Origin: Candidatus Thiodiazotropha sp.
Lineage (GTDB): Bacteria; Pseudomonadota; Gammaproteobacteria; Chromatiales; Chromatiaceae
NCBI GenBank assembly: GCA_023838465.1
Contig: JAIVEQ010000002.1
Span: 62,001-126,000 of the forward strand
DNA length: 64,000 nucleotides
Direction of reading: 5' to 3'
The position numbers were made by a program, and so were the translations under genes. How positions within the stretch are numbered: the first letter of the stretch is position 1; the number at the start of each line of letters is the position of its first letter. The notes below the pieces were generated by a model. The model was not told the DNA's origin. It did not search any database and saw only the letters and a program-made list of their open reading frames with translations. Positions 46,043 through 56,079 of the stretch are shown piece after piece.

Positions 46043-46077
46043 AGCTGAAAGCTGAAAGCTGAAAGCTGAAACCTGAA
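46043..46077 (+). repeat. Heptanucleotide tandem repeat upstream of glcF
   Basis: AGCTGAA repeated four times exactly, then ACCTGAA. It ends 13 bases before the glcF ATG, in the likely leader and ribosome-binding region. Changes of repeat number could alter expression. Confidence 0.85.
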
Positions 46078-46090
46078 CCCCTGACACGCA

Positions 46091-47326
46091 ATGCAGACAC
46101 AAATAACCAGCCAAATCCTACAATCCAGTGCAGGTCGTGAGGCAGAGACCATCCTGCGAAACTGCGTCCATTGTGGTTTCTGCACTGCCACCTGTCCCAC
46201 CTACCAACTATTGGGAGATGAGTTGGACAGCCCACGTGGGCGTATATATCTGATAAAGCAACTGCTTGAAGGTGCCAAACCCTCCTCCAGTGTACAACAG
46301 CATCTAGACCGCTGCCTTCTATGCCGCAGCTGTGAAACGACTTGCCCATCAGGGGTGGAATACGGCAGATTACTGGAGATCGGCCAAAATCACCTGGCAA
46401 ATCACCATCATCGGCGTATGCATGACAGACTGTTGAGATGGTTGCTTCGTAAAGTAGTGCCTAACAGAACCCTCTTTTCAACGCTGTTGAAACTTGGCCA
46501 GGCTATTAAACCACTTCTCCCGAAAAGTATTGGTGTTACCATCCCTCACAAAGCTGCAGCATCAGCCCGCATCTGGCCGACAGTAATACACCCACGCAAA
46601 ATGGTGATCCTGGATGGTTGCGTGCAACCTTCCCTGGCCCCATCAATCAATCAGGCTACGGCTCAGGTGCTAGACCGACTTGGTATCAGTCTCATTCGCA
46701 CACCTCAGCTAGGCTGCTGTGGGGCAGTTGAATACCACTTGGATGACCAGGTCGCCTCAAAACGTGTCGCCAGACGAAATATCGATACCTGGTTGCCGCT
46801 TCTGAATGGTGAAGCAGAGGCACTCATCATCACCGCAAGCGGCTGCGCTCAGATGGTCAAAGAGTATGATCATCTACTTGCAGATGATCCCGACTATGCA
46901 AGTCTGGCAAGACAACTTGTCTCACGTACCCGCGACCTTGCAGAAATTATTGACGAAGAGGAACTGGAACCCTTAAAAAAGGGGCTCGATAATCAGATCC
47001 GGGTCGCCTTTCATGCTTCATGTACACTCCAGCATGGCCAAGGCTTATCAGGCTGTGTTGAGGGCATTTTAGAGCGACTTGGATACCAACTGACTACTGT
47101 TGCCGATGCACATCTATGTTGTGGATCTGCGGGTACTTATTCGATTTTACAATCCCACCTAGCTGATGAACTGGGTAAGCGAAAGAGTACCTCATTACAA
47201 GCCGATAAACCGGAAATCATTGCAACAGCAAATATTGGCTGTCTCACCCACTTACAAAAGAGTGCAACTCGACCCGTTGTCCATTGGATTGAGCTATTGA
47301 ATGCTACTACACCATCAACCGAATAA
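46091..47326 (+). CDS. glcF: Glycolate oxidase iron-sulfur subunit GlcF
   Basis: 411 aa. Two [4Fe-4S] sites: CVHCGFCTATCPTY and CLLCRSCETTCPSG. Two CCG domains: LGCCGAVEYH and HLCCGSAGTYS. It passes electrons from glycolate dehydrogenase GlcDE to the quinone pool. glcD and glcE are not adjacent here. The leader carries a heptamer tandem repeat. Confidence 0.9.
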   Translation: MQTQITSQILQSSAGREAETILRNCVHCGFCTATCPTYQLLGDELDSPRGRIYLIKQLLEGAKPSSSVQQHLDRCLLCRSCETTCPSGVEYGRLLEIGQNHLANHHHRRMHDRLLRWLLRKVVPNRTLFSTLLKLGQAIKPLLPKSIGVTIPHKAAASARIWPTVIHPRKMVILDGCVQPSLAPSINQATAQVLDRLGISLIRTPQLGCCGAVEYHLDDQVASKRVARRNIDTWLPLLNGEAEALIITASGCAQMVKEYDHLLADDPDYASLARQLVSRTRDLAEIIDEEELEPLKKGLDNQIRVAFHASCTLQHGQGLSGCVEGILERLGYQLTTVADAHLCCGSAGTYSILQSHLADELGKRKSTSLQADKPEIIATANIGCLTHLQKSATRPVVHWIELLNATTPSTE

Positions 47327-47435
47327 CTTATGATGGCAGAGTACTAGGACCTGACAACAACAATTTGGCCAATAAAAAGCCTCCCCATCATCAAGCTTCA
47401 ACTGCTACTATCTCTAGAGTGAGTGCTGATACTAT

Positions 47436-47485
47436 TAACCTGACACCTTATTTGGGGCTCCAAGAATGCCCTTGATCAAAGCGTG
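47436..47485 (+). repeat. Dispersed intergenic repeat, copy F (partial)
   Basis: TTAACCTGACACCTTATTTG then GGGCTCCAAGAATGCCCTTGATCAAAGCGTGGCTCG. Diverged 5' part, well-kept 3' part shared with the copy at 45884-45946. Confidence 0.55.
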
Positions 47486-47554
47486 GCTCGCAGCCTCTGG
47501 TGATTCAATGAGGGTTAAACTTTATTATCCACGGTTTCAGGGTTAAACAAGAAC

Positions 47555-49543
47555 ATGCTATCTCACCCTTACTTTCTACTGCTGACCCTATCGCTATATT
47601 TAACTAGCATCTGTTCCGCTATCGGCTCTACCCAAAACCAAGAAGAGTCACGTTTACAGAAACAGAGAGTAATTTTCCTGGCTGCCGAAATTGCATTAGA
47701 AAAAGATGAAATTTCAAGCTATCAGCAGTTGAGAGATAAATTACTTGATTATCCGCTGCTCCCCTATCTTGACTATCAAGAGACCCTGTCGACACTTGAC
47801 CAGCACTCCCTTAAGAGTATTACCAATCAACTGCAACGATTTGAAGGCACACCACTCGTATCACAATTGAGACGGCACTGGCTTGCGCTATTGGCTAAGG
47901 AGAAACTCTGGACTACCTATCTTCTTTTTTCCCATGAAGGTGGCAGCATCGAACAACAATGCAACCGTCTGCAAGCAATGATAGAGACTGGGCAAGATCG
48001 AGAGGCATTCAAAGCGGTTAAGCCAATATGGCTAAGCGGGCGATCCCGCCCTAAGGCCTGTGACCCTATTTTCGAACGATGGATCGCCACTGGCCACCTG
48101 AAAGAGAAGCTGGTTTGGCAAAGAATTAGCTTAGCCATGTCTAAAGGCCAAATCCGCCTTGCGCGTTACCTGAAACGCTATCTTAATCAACGAGAATCGG
48201 CACTTGCTGACCGTTGGCTGAGGCTCTATCAGCATCCTGAACAAATTGAGACACTACTCCAAATCAAACACCCCATGCGTGACGAAATGGCTGTACAAAC
48301 TATTCGCAGGCTGGCTTGGCAGGATCTTGACACTGCCTTTGCTGCCTGGGAGAAGTTACATAAACTCACCAACTTATCAGACCGCCAGCAACGCAAAATC
48401 GTTTATACCTTGGCCAGCCGACTGGCCCGACAGCCCAACAAAAAGATCAGCCAACGACTTAATAGGCTATTACCAAACCACCTACGTCTTGACAGTAAGC
48501 TGTCAGAAAGAGAGCTGCAGGCTGCACTGCAAGAAAATGATTGGCATTGGGTAATGGAGATTTTTGATCTACTGCCCCCCAAGGAACAGCAACAGGAGCA
48601 ATGGCGTTACTGGCGTTCCCGTGCACTCATCGAGCTTGGAAGAAACCAGGAGGGAATAAAACTCCTACAGTCACTCTCGCAAGAGCGCAGTTACTACGGC
48701 TTTTTGGCAGCACAGCGTCTTGGAGGCAAGCCCAAACTCTCTCATGTCGCACTACAGTCAGACCAGCAGATAATGCTGGAGCTAGCAAAAAGACCTGGCC
48801 TGCTACGTTCCCGAGAACTGATTCTCCTAGATCGTCCACTACAGGCACGTCGGGAGTGGAATCTTGCCCTTGACAATGCGAAGCAAGATGAACTGAAAGC
48901 AGCTGCACATCTGGCTCAACAATGGAGTTGGCCATCACAGGGCATCACTACCCTCGCCCGTTTGCGTCAATGGAACGACCTGGAGTTACGTTTTCCACTG
49001 GCCCATCGGCAGGCGATAGTCGACCGGGCTAAAGATTACGGTATCGACAGTGCTTGGATCTACGCGATACTGCGTCAAGAGAGCGCTTTCATGAGTGATG
49101 CTAAATCCTCGGCAGGAGCCCGTGGACTCATGCAGCTAATGCCAAGAACCGCAAAACAGGTAGCTAAAGAGCTGCAACAATCACCTGTTGATCTGAAGGA
49201 TCTCTACAGACCTGTAGTTAACATCAAACTAGGCACAGGTTATCTCAATAAAATATACCGCCAACTCCAAGAAAATCCGGTTCTAGCCACAGCCGCTTAT
49301 AACGCGGGCCCACGACGGGTAAAAAGCTGGCTACCAGAGCAACCACAAGCAAGTGATATTTGGATAGAGACGGTACCATTTCGGGAAACCAGAGAGTACC
49401 TGAAGCGTGTTTTCGCCTATACGGTAATCTACAGCTTTCGTTTGGGGGATGCCCCTATTACGCTTCCTTTAGAGTGGCTACAACCGATTGAGGCAATTAA
49501 AATGGATAAGGGAAATCAGGCTAAATCAGTTTCAGGAGTCTGA
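47555..49543 (+). CDS. slt: Soluble lytic murein transglycosylase
   Basis: 662 aa periplasmic enzyme that cleaves peptidoglycan to anhydro-muropeptides. Signal peptide, a long alpha-superhelical U-shaped region, then the goose-lysozyme-like domain: YAILRQESAFMSDAKSSAGARGLMQLMP with the catalytic Glu in RQESAF, and NIKLGTGYLN, AAYNAGPRRV. Length typical of Slt70. Its 3' end overlaps the convergent cyclase-like gene by twelve bases. Confidence 0.94.
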   Translation: MLSHPYFLLLTLSLYLTSICSAIGSTQNQEESRLQKQRVIFLAAEIALEKDEISSYQQLRDKLLDYPLLPYLDYQETLSTLDQHSLKSITNQLQRFEGTPLVSQLRRHWLALLAKEKLWTTYLLFSHEGGSIEQQCNRLQAMIETGQDREAFKAVKPIWLSGRSRPKACDPIFERWIATGHLKEKLVWQRISLAMSKGQIRLARYLKRYLNQRESALADRWLRLYQHPEQIETLLQIKHPMRDEMAVQTIRRLAWQDLDTAFAAWEKLHKLTNLSDRQQRKIVYTLASRLARQPNKKISQRLNRLLPNHLRLDSKLSERELQAALQENDWHWVMEIFDLLPPKEQQQEQWRYWRSRALIELGRNQEGIKLLQSLSQERSYYGFLAAQRLGGKPKLSHVALQSDQQIMLELAKRPGLLRSRELILLDRPLQARREWNLALDNAKQDELKAAAHLAQQWSWPSQGITTLARLRQWNDLELRFPLAHRQAIVDRAKDYGIDSAWIYAILRQESAFMSDAKSSAGARGLMQLMPRTAKQVAKELQQSPVDLKDLYRPVVNIKLGTGYLNKIYRQLQENPVLATAAYNAGPRRVKSWLPEQPQASDIWIETVPFRETREYLKRVFAYTVIYSFRLGDAPITLPLEWLQPIEAIKMDKGNQAKSVSGV

Positions 49544-51973
49544 CTCCAACTGCAGTGGGCTTTCCGGCTCTGACTCAACAACGCTCTGATTATGTGAATA
49601 GCGCGAATTTAATTTTTCCTTAACCCGTCCTACCAGGTCTGTATCAGTGATGACCTCATAGAAAGATTCATCCGAATCAGGTAAATCTTCAACAAGCTCG
49701 CCGTCACGCCAACCTTTAATCGGTGCTTGTCGGATAACCAACCAGTGAGAGCTTCCCTGTCTGTCGACAAACCGTCCAACATGATAGTGATGAGAATCAC
49801 CTGTGCGGCTATGAATTTTTAGCTTGTGTAACACCATTTCAGATTTTAGTTTGTTAAAAGCAGGGGGTGCTAACTCGATACCGTTGACATTATAACGAAG
49901 GCGGCCTTTATCTCCCGTTGCTTTATTCTCCGCATACTCTTGCATGACTTCAACACGATGACGTTTGCTTCTACGCCAGGCAGTGTCGTGGCGAAGTTCT
50001 GTAGAACAGGATGAAAGTCTATCAGCCTCATTGATAGCGGGAGAGATCATAATCTTGCGCTGTTCATCGTAGAGATAAGCCGGAGCATCTCCAGTAAAGG
50101 CTATACCCAACCCCAACTCCAGTTTTGGTAAATTATGTGCCCTGTTCTGGCTGTTTTGCGCCTCCATGACTGAAAGTATTTTTCGCGCCAGTCCGCAAGC
50201 ATTGGCCACCGTTAATGCTTGCGTTGAAATTCCGCCTGTCTCCATCACAGTTAGGATTAGTGCATCTCCTTCCACAAATACCTTTTGTGCGCCAAAGCGT
50301 TCCAGCAACTTTGTGATTGGACCAAAAAAATTCATACTAAAGTGGGTAGCAGGATTGAGTTTTTTCTCCACCAGTAGACGCGTAATCTCTGTAGAGCCTC
50401 GAACATCCGCCTTTAAAACGACATGTGCCTTGACCTTCTGCTCCTGACTATCCGTTTCTCGGCCAAGACGAAACTCGTAGAGGCTCCCATTGTCACGTGA
50501 AAGTTTTATATTTTCACTATCCTGCAAAACTCGCAATCGACTCATCTGTTGGTAAGTGTAGTAGGCAAGTTTCAGGTCACGACGGAAGGTCAAGAAGTCT
50601 TTCAGGTAACGAATCGCGTAATCTTGCTGTTTATTCGCTGGCATACGACGAATGTAATTAAGTACTACATCCAGCGCCTTGATCACAGCTGCACCCTTAT
50701 CTGGAGAGTTGACAAGCCGTTTTGTCAAAGCACGCTTAGGCAAGGCTTCTACAAGATATTGGTATATATCCTTAATCGAGACCTGCCCATTCAGTTGTCG
50801 GTATAGCCGGGGTGTACGATAGGCGGCTATAGCACGTCGAATTATTCCAGTGCGATCCATCTGTTTCAACAGATTCGACTGTAGCTGCTTTTGTAAGTTA
50901 TCGCATTCCGGGTTATCCCAGTGCAACTTTCTATTTTCAGTCTTCGTGCGAGAAAACCAACCCGCTTTATCGCCAGATGGGCGCTGTACCAAAGTCTCAA
51001 AATTTCGTGGCACATCCAGCCAGGAGACATTGATATGTTTGAATTCCTCTTCAGAAAGGCTCCTCTCCAACAGACGCTGACCGTCAAGGAATTCTGAAAA
51101 ACCACTATGCAGTTCTCGATTGCGGATCTGAAAACCCTGTCCATCTCCCTGCTGCCCGGAATCATCACTTTGATGCTCCTCGACAATGGTCCATTCGGGG
51201 AGATACTCCTGGTAGGTACCAGTGATAATCCTGTTTGTCAGATCGAAGTAGTTTTCACGATCCCGATCCACACATAGCAGTGGATAGTGATTCATGATGT
51301 ACTCTTCACTGGAAAGGTTGGGTAGATGTAACAAAGGATTGAACAATATCTGTTTTGATATCATCCAGGAACTGCCTACAACCGATTTCCTCAGCTTACG
51401 TAGCTCTTTAGATTCCAGACGTTGGACAATTTTGAATAACCTGCGCAGGGTACGATAACGAATGCCTGGTTCAAGTCGTGCCAGGGTTACAATGCGCTCA
51501 TGCAGCTCCATGGCACGCCCGCTGTTAGCACCTGCCGGTGAACTGCCATCCTCCTCTAACTGGTTACGTAACTTCGCAATTGCCACCCCGGGAGACTCTA
51601 GCAGAAGTTTCAATAGAACCAGATGCAGCAGCTGTAGCAGATCCTTTGCAGCTGCATTCTTATGCACCTGTTCTAGTGCCCCCTGCATAATACTCCGATA
51701 GACCGACTTGAAGGCTTCTACATCACTGCCAGAGGGTGGCGCGCCAAGTTTAGCCCAGCCATGTTTAGTCAGATCTTCATAGACAATCTTTTGGGCAAAC
51801 TCCGCTAAGGTTGCGCGAAATTGGTGGCTTAGGGCCACATCGATATGATGGTTGTCTATGCCTATCTGCAAGTAATCCAAATGGCATTGCGGCGTGGCGC
51901 TATTGCGCAATGGAGCCAAAAATTCACCAACATCCGGTTGAATGTGTCGCAGTGTACTAATCCTCGTAACCAT
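49532..51973 (-). CDS. Large protein with class III cyclase-like domain
   Basis: 813 aa, no signal or membrane segment. The first ~510 residues are mostly helical and of no family I recognise. From about 515 to 690, HVVLKADVRGSTEITRLL and AQKVFVEGDALILTVME place the two metal-binding aspartates of class III nucleotide cyclases (Asp523 and Asp570), and LELGLGIAFTGDAP and ISPAINEADRLSS follow in the expected order. Purine-specifying and transition-state residues were not clear to me, so activity is uncertain. The 283-bp element lies 144 bases upstream of its start. Confidence 0.7.
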   Translation of the reverse strand: MVTRISTLRHIQPDVGEFLAPLRNSATPQCHLDYLQIGIDNHHIDVALSHQFRATLAEFAQKIVYEDLTKHGWAKLGAPPSGSDVEAFKSVYRSIMQGALEQVHKNAAAKDLLQLLHLVLLKLLLESPGVAIAKLRNQLEEDGSSPAGANSGRAMELHERIVTLARLEPGIRYRTLRRLFKIVQRLESKELRKLRKSVVGSSWMISKQILFNPLLHLPNLSSEEYIMNHYPLLCVDRDRENYFDLTNRIITGTYQEYLPEWTIVEEHQSDDSGQQGDGQGFQIRNRELHSGFSEFLDGQRLLERSLSEEEFKHINVSWLDVPRNFETLVQRPSGDKAGWFSRTKTENRKLHWDNPECDNLQKQLQSNLLKQMDRTGIIRRAIAAYRTPRLYRQLNGQVSIKDIYQYLVEALPKRALTKRLVNSPDKGAAVIKALDVVLNYIRRMPANKQQDYAIRYLKDFLTFRRDLKLAYYTYQQMSRLRVLQDSENIKLSRDNGSLYEFRLGRETDSQEQKVKAHVVLKADVRGSTEITRLLVEKKLNPATHFSMNFFGPITKLLERFGAQKVFVEGDALILTVMETGGISTQALTVANACGLARKILSVMEAQNSQNRAHNLPKLELGLGIAFTGDAPAYLYDEQRKIMISPAINEADRLSSCSTELRHDTAWRRSKRHRVEVMQEYAENKATGDKGRLRYNVNGIELAPPAFNKLKSEMVLHKLKIHSRTGDSHHYHVGRFVDRQGSSHWLVIRQAPIKGWRDGELVEDLPDSDESFYEVITDTDLVGRVKEKLNSRYSHNQSVVESEPESPLQLESDS

Positions 51974-52116
51974 GTAGGTAACCCGTCAGATTTCCAATAT
52001 CAAAAACAGTCGCCACAGCCTATCTGCTCAAAACAAACTCTACGTAAAAAAGTCGCTTGTAACTCAGCGTGTTACACAGATTGAGTCTAGATGATCAACA
52101 GGCACAGTTAAACATT

Positions 52117-52399
52117 CGCTGAGCGCCAAGGAAGGCTGAAAGCCGAGGCGGTTAGTCCCCGGTAGGCGTGAGGCGAGACTGTAGACCCGTCGTGCCTTGC
52201 GCCAGAGGGGATGCAAAGCGAGCATCCGAACACGGCGTCCAGTCATTTGGGAACTGACGGCGGAGTGGTCACGAGCTTGCGATGTGATCACGTAGTGTCA
52301 GTGACCAGGACCGTCCGGGGCACTAATAGGTTGTCAAAGATCGAGTGTCTTTTAGGCCTGGGACGCCTAAAAGACATCACGAGATCGAAGACTCACTTG
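52117..52399 (+). mobile_element. 283-bp structured element, copy 2
   Basis: Identical over all 283 bases to 22306-22588. It lies in intergenic DNA between the cyclase-like gene (minus) and the Rsd gene. The left flank is unrelated to that of copy 1, and the right flank begins TTGAGA, so TTGA directly follows the element. No target duplication. Identity between two distant copies points to recent movement. Confidence 0.78.
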
Positions 52400-52679
52400 T
52401 TGAGAAGAATCAGACTCACCTACGGCTGGAATTGTGATCAAAGTTGAAGAAAACCTGGAAAAAATAGAAAAATGAACAATATACAAAGTAACGTTAACAG
52501 CTCGATAACAGCCAATTTTATATCCATCCGAAGATACCGAGCCTGTCTACTTAGAATCGAAACCCCGAAAATCACTACTCAATGGATAATATCTATATTT
52601 ATCAAAATGTTAACATTTTTTATTAATGTAAATTCAAAGCTATTTCGGGTTAAGATGAAAAATCACATGACTAGGTATG
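52400..52679. other. Intergenic region, no gene seen
   Basis: 280 AT-rich bases between the 283-bp element and rsd. A 72-codon open frame (52472-52690) has no recognisable family and poor composition, so I do not call it. Confidence 0.4.
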
Positions 52680-53129
52680 CTATCTGTTGAGCATCGCAGA
52701 AAGCAGCTGATCTTCCAGTTCAATGCGCACTGCTAGCTCTTCACCCAGTTGAGAAAGGTCATCTGCCAGATTATCCAGCTCTAGTTGGTGATCTGAGAGA
52801 TCATATCTGTCATTGAAATGTACAGCCGCCTCGCTTGCTTTTACAAACTCGGGATAGATAATCTCAGCAACCTTGATCACACCACTTCGACGCTCATTGC
52901 CGTTACTGATACGACCGAAGACCTCAAAATGACCAAAGGCTGTATAGTCAATCAACACCTGACAGAAAGATTGTAGCTGTTGATCTAACGAGCTAGACCG
53001 ATGGTAGGGCTCAAGCCCAGCCACTTCACAGAACAGCACCAGCATCTCCTGTCTTTCTGCTAGCAGCTTGTCAATCAAATCTTGAGTGACTGTTCTGCGC
53101 TCCTTAACACGCCCCTCTTGAGAACTCAT
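52680..53129 (-). CDS. rsd: Rsd/AlgQ anti-sigma-70 factor
   Basis: 149 aa all-helical protein. Family pattern: LIDKLLAERQEMLVLFCEVAGLEPY, LQSFCQVLIDYTAFGHFEVF and a C-terminal LADDLSQLGEELAVRIELEDQLL. Rsd binds the housekeeping sigma factor and favours alternative sigma factors. Confidence 0.92.
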   Translation of the reverse strand: MSSQEGRVKERRTVTQDLIDKLLAERQEMLVLFCEVAGLEPYHRSSSLDQQLQSFCQVLIDYTAFGHFEVFGRISNGNERRSGVIKVAEIIYPEFVKASEAAVHFNDRYDLSDHQLELDNLADDLSQLGEELAVRIELEDQLLSAMLNR

Positions 53130-53640
53130 CAGGATCCTCCCAAAAAATTACATTTCTAATTATCTGTTAATTTTTCAATCTAGGGTTTTGTTGATTAGAT
53201 TCTATTACTCCTCGATATACAAGTCATTGAAAGGTAAAAAAACCTCTTCAATCCCGACACATCCATATATCAAGTCAAGCATTGCCAACATGGAGGTTGT
53301 TACGTTATCACAGACCTCCTTCTACCAATTGTAATTTTTTATCACTAAAATCAAATCCATCTGATTTCTGGCACCTGTAAAGCTAACCATCATTGAGCCA
53401 TTCTGGCAAGAGTCGATCGTTACCCCCTTATTCGGCTATCATTACCATTCGAATGGTTCTGCCGTGTATAGTGTGTGTTGTCATAGATTCTGTGCCATTC
53501 AGTACCACCCGAGTGTGCCAGGTCAAGGCGCACCCCAAGGGCACTTCCTACGGGGCGCGGCTAGCCTCTTCCAGGTCCGCTAGATGGTAAAGGATCTATG
53601 GAGAGGTACACAAGCCAGCGGATTACGGAAGCACCCAATC
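53130..53640. other. Intergenic region with REP-like repeat
   Basis: About 510 bases between rsd and a secreted protein gene, divergent. AT-rich except for the REP-like repeat at 53523-53557. No RNA gene seen. Confidence 0.5.
53523..53557 (+). repeat. REP-like repeat, copy 2
   Basis: TCAAGGCGCACCCCAAGGGC then ACTTCCTACGGGGCG, one base different from the copy at 23399-23433. Confidence 0.65.
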
Positions 53641-54324
53641 ATGCATCGACTGAGACTCATTCCCTGGTATCCAATGATATGGCTGATACCACTGCTTTTT
53701 TTTACACTTTCAAGCAGCTTCGCTGCGACATCACCTTCCCGTATCATGAGCAAGGCGATGATTGCCATGATGGACACCATGGGTGATCTGGCCCATCAAT
53801 TCAAAGGTGATAGCAGTTGGGGGTTCGGAAGCAATGCATCACCCTCCAATAGCTGGAATGGCTTTAACAGCGCCCCCTGGGGAGTACCGAGATCACCCTA
53901 TCCAATGTCACCCATACCGGATATGGGGTTGCCAGGTCAGTACCCTTACTTGCCACCCGGCGCAGGTGGGTTCCCGATGCAAGGTAGCAACCCATTTTCA
54001 TCTGCACCGATGCACCCTGCCGTACCGAAATCTATCGTGGATGGCATTTGGATAGGTCAAGCAGGTGAGATCGTTCTTGTCATGTATGGTCATTTCCGGA
54101 TCTATGCCAGTGCAGAAGTCTATCGTGATGGACGCTACCGCATACAGGGTAACAAACTCATCATGTTCGACCCTGAGACAGAGACTACCCTCGAATATGA
54201 CTATGCGCTGGATAGTGGCAGGATGATTATGCGTAGCGATTCAGGCACTTTTCTACTCTTCAAGCAGCTGCCAATCCCAATTCCGCCCTATTTACTGACT
54301 CCAAGTAACAAATCACCTGATTAA
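53641..54324 (+). CDS. Exported Pro/Gly-rich hypothetical protein
   Basis: 227 aa from ATG 53641; longer frames begin at 53584 but the signal peptide starts here (MHRLRLIPW, then a hydrophobic stretch ending SSFA). A low-complexity Gly/Pro/Ser/Asn segment (about 55-130, PYPMSPIPDMGLPGQYPYLPP) precedes a small beta-rich domain (SIVDGIWIGQAGEIVLVMYG, FRIYASAEVYRDGRYRI). No family recognised. Confidence 0.65.
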   Translation: MHRLRLIPWYPMIWLIPLLFFTLSSSFAATSPSRIMSKAMIAMMDTMGDLAHQFKGDSSWGFGSNASPSNSWNGFNSAPWGVPRSPYPMSPIPDMGLPGQYPYLPPGAGGFPMQGSNPFSSAPMHPAVPKSIVDGIWIGQAGEIVLVMYGHFRIYASAEVYRDGRYRIQGNKLIMFDPETETTLEYDYALDSGRMIMRSDSGTFLLFKQLPIPIPPYLLTPSNKSPD

Positions 54325-54488
54325 CCGTTTCGAGCTAATGGCTAGTAGATAGAGAACATAGTTTCTTTTTTCAGATTGGCGTTGATCGCATCTGCCAGGA
54401 AGTTGTATGTCAACCTGGAATTTTACATTCTGATGCGATCAGACCGATAATAAAGTCAATTCCGTCACTTAGTAACAATGGATAGGAA

Positions 54489-55430
54489 ATGAAAAAAGTA
54501 TGCATACTCGGTGGCAGCGGATTTGTTGGTTATCATCTGGTTGCCAAATTAAGCTCACGTGGTTTTGCCTGTCGGCTTCTGATCCGGCATCCACAGCGCC
54601 ATGCACTTCTGAAGGTGTGTCCCAACACCGAATTGATCCAGACACATCGTCTTGACACAAAAACACTCGCCGAGCAATTTACCGACTGTCATACAATCAT
54701 TAACCTGATCGGCATATTGAATGAATCGAAAACGCAAAAGTTCCGAGATATTCATATCGAGCTGGTCGATACCATTGTGGATGCTGCAATCCAGGCGGGA
54801 GCCTCACGCCTACTGCACATGAGCGCTCTGAACGCAGATGCAGGTAAGGGACTCAGTAAATACCTGCGTAGCAAAGGTGAAGGTGAGAACCGTGCTCATA
54901 CCTATGGCAGTACAGCATTAGATGTCACCAGTTTTCGTCCATCGGTCATTTTTGGCCCTGGCGACAGCTTCTTTAACCGTTTTGCATCCCTACTGAGACT
55001 CTCCCCGTTTATATTCCCGCTTGCCTCACCTCAAAGTCGTTTTGCGCCTGTATTTGTTGACGATGTCACTGAAGCCTTTGTTGTTGCTATGGAAAATCCT
55101 GAAACAGTAGGTAAGCACTATGAATTATGTGGCCCTCAAAGTTATTCACTCTCAGCGTTGGTCAAATACACAGCGGATACACTTGGCATCAAACGTTGGA
55201 TAATTCCTCTCAATGATGGATTGTCTCGTCTCCAGGCCCATCTGCTTGGCCATGTGCCGGGAAGACCCTTTACCCTAGATAACTACCTCTCTATGCAGAG
55301 CGACTCTATCTGTCAACAAAACGGGCTTTCAGAACTTGGAATTCAACCCCAAGCTATTGAAAGTCACGTCCCTTTATATCTGATGAACAGGGGTTACCGT
55401 GGTCGCTTTGATCACTATCGTAGCCAATAA
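54489..55430 (+). CDS. NAD(P)-binding epimerase-like protein (NDUFA9-like)
   Basis: 313 aa atypical short-chain dehydrogenase. The dinucleotide site is CILGGSGFVGYHLV at residues 5-18, with MSALNADAGKGLSKYLRSKGEGE (a YxxxK-like K), and a C-terminal half with FAPVFVDDVTEAFVVAM. It resembles complex I NDUFA9-type and other quinone-associated epimerase-like proteins; the reaction is unknown. Confidence 0.85.
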   Translation: MKKVCILGGSGFVGYHLVAKLSSRGFACRLLIRHPQRHALLKVCPNTELIQTHRLDTKTLAEQFTDCHTIINLIGILNESKTQKFRDIHIELVDTIVDAAIQAGASRLLHMSALNADAGKGLSKYLRSKGEGENRAHTYGSTALDVTSFRPSVIFGPGDSFFNRFASLLRLSPFIFPLASPQSRFAPVFVDDVTEAFVVAMENPETVGKHYELCGPQSYSLSALVKYTADTLGIKRWIIPLNDGLSRLQAHLLGHVPGRPFTLDNYLSMQSDSICQQNGLSELGIQPQAIESHVPLYLMNRGYRGRFDHYRSQ

Positions 55431-55588
55431 GGCAGCGAGTCATTCTATTTACTCTTGCCCCGGTGTGAAACAACCCACAAATTTTCACCGATTTTAACGA
55501 TTTACCTATCAAATCAGCACCCTGTTTATTGCAATATTAGTAGATTTTGATATACTACTATCCATCATCTGCCTTGTAGTATCTATCG

Positions 55589-56044
55589 ATGATTAAGCAG
55601 TACCTATCATTAGCACTCGCCCTCTTTGTCAGCTTCTGCCAAGCTGACTCCTCCTTAACCACAACCGATTGGGCCGATACCTCCTCTGTTGCTCGTCAGA
55701 CCCATTCGCCTATCCTAGTGGTCTTCGGTGCTGAAGAGTGTGGTTATTGCGAACGTTTGAAACAGGAGGTCATTGAACCGCTATCACACCAAACTGATAG
55801 CAAACTCCCGCTAATACGTGAATTTGATATCTATTCGGGCGGTAAGATTATCGATTTTAATGGTGACTCCATCCGCAGTCGGATGTTTAAAAATCGCTAC
55901 CGAGTCTATGCCGTTCCGACCCTGTTGATTCTGGATGCAGACGGAAAGCCATTGATTGACCCCATTGTGGGTTATAATTCTCAGGATGAATATCTGGAGT
56001 TATTGCGCACCTCGCTGGTCGCTTCTTTCCAGGCAATTGAATAA
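55589..56044 (+). CDS. Exported thioredoxin-fold protein (CGYC)
   Basis: 151 aa. Signal peptide (LSLALALFVSFCQA), then a thioredoxin core with redox pair EECGYCERLKQEVIEPL and the cis-Pro loop VYAVPTLLILDADGK. It is similar in layout to SoxW-type periplasmic thioredoxins. A paralogue follows 35 bases downstream. Confidence 0.88.
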   Translation: MIKQYLSLALALFVSFCQADSSLTTTDWADTSSVARQTHSPILVVFGAEECGYCERLKQEVIEPLSHQTDSKLPLIREFDIYSGGKIIDFNGDSIRSRMFKNRYRVYAVPTLLILDADGKPLIDPIVGYNSQDEYLELLRTSLVASFQAIE

Positions 56045-56079
56045 GAGCCGTTAGGCTCCACTCCTGCGAGTCCAGCTGA

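Noticed and set aside
52472..52690. 72-aa plus-strand ORF before rsd
   Set aside because: Low-complexity, AT-driven composition and no family; overlaps the rsd 3' end.
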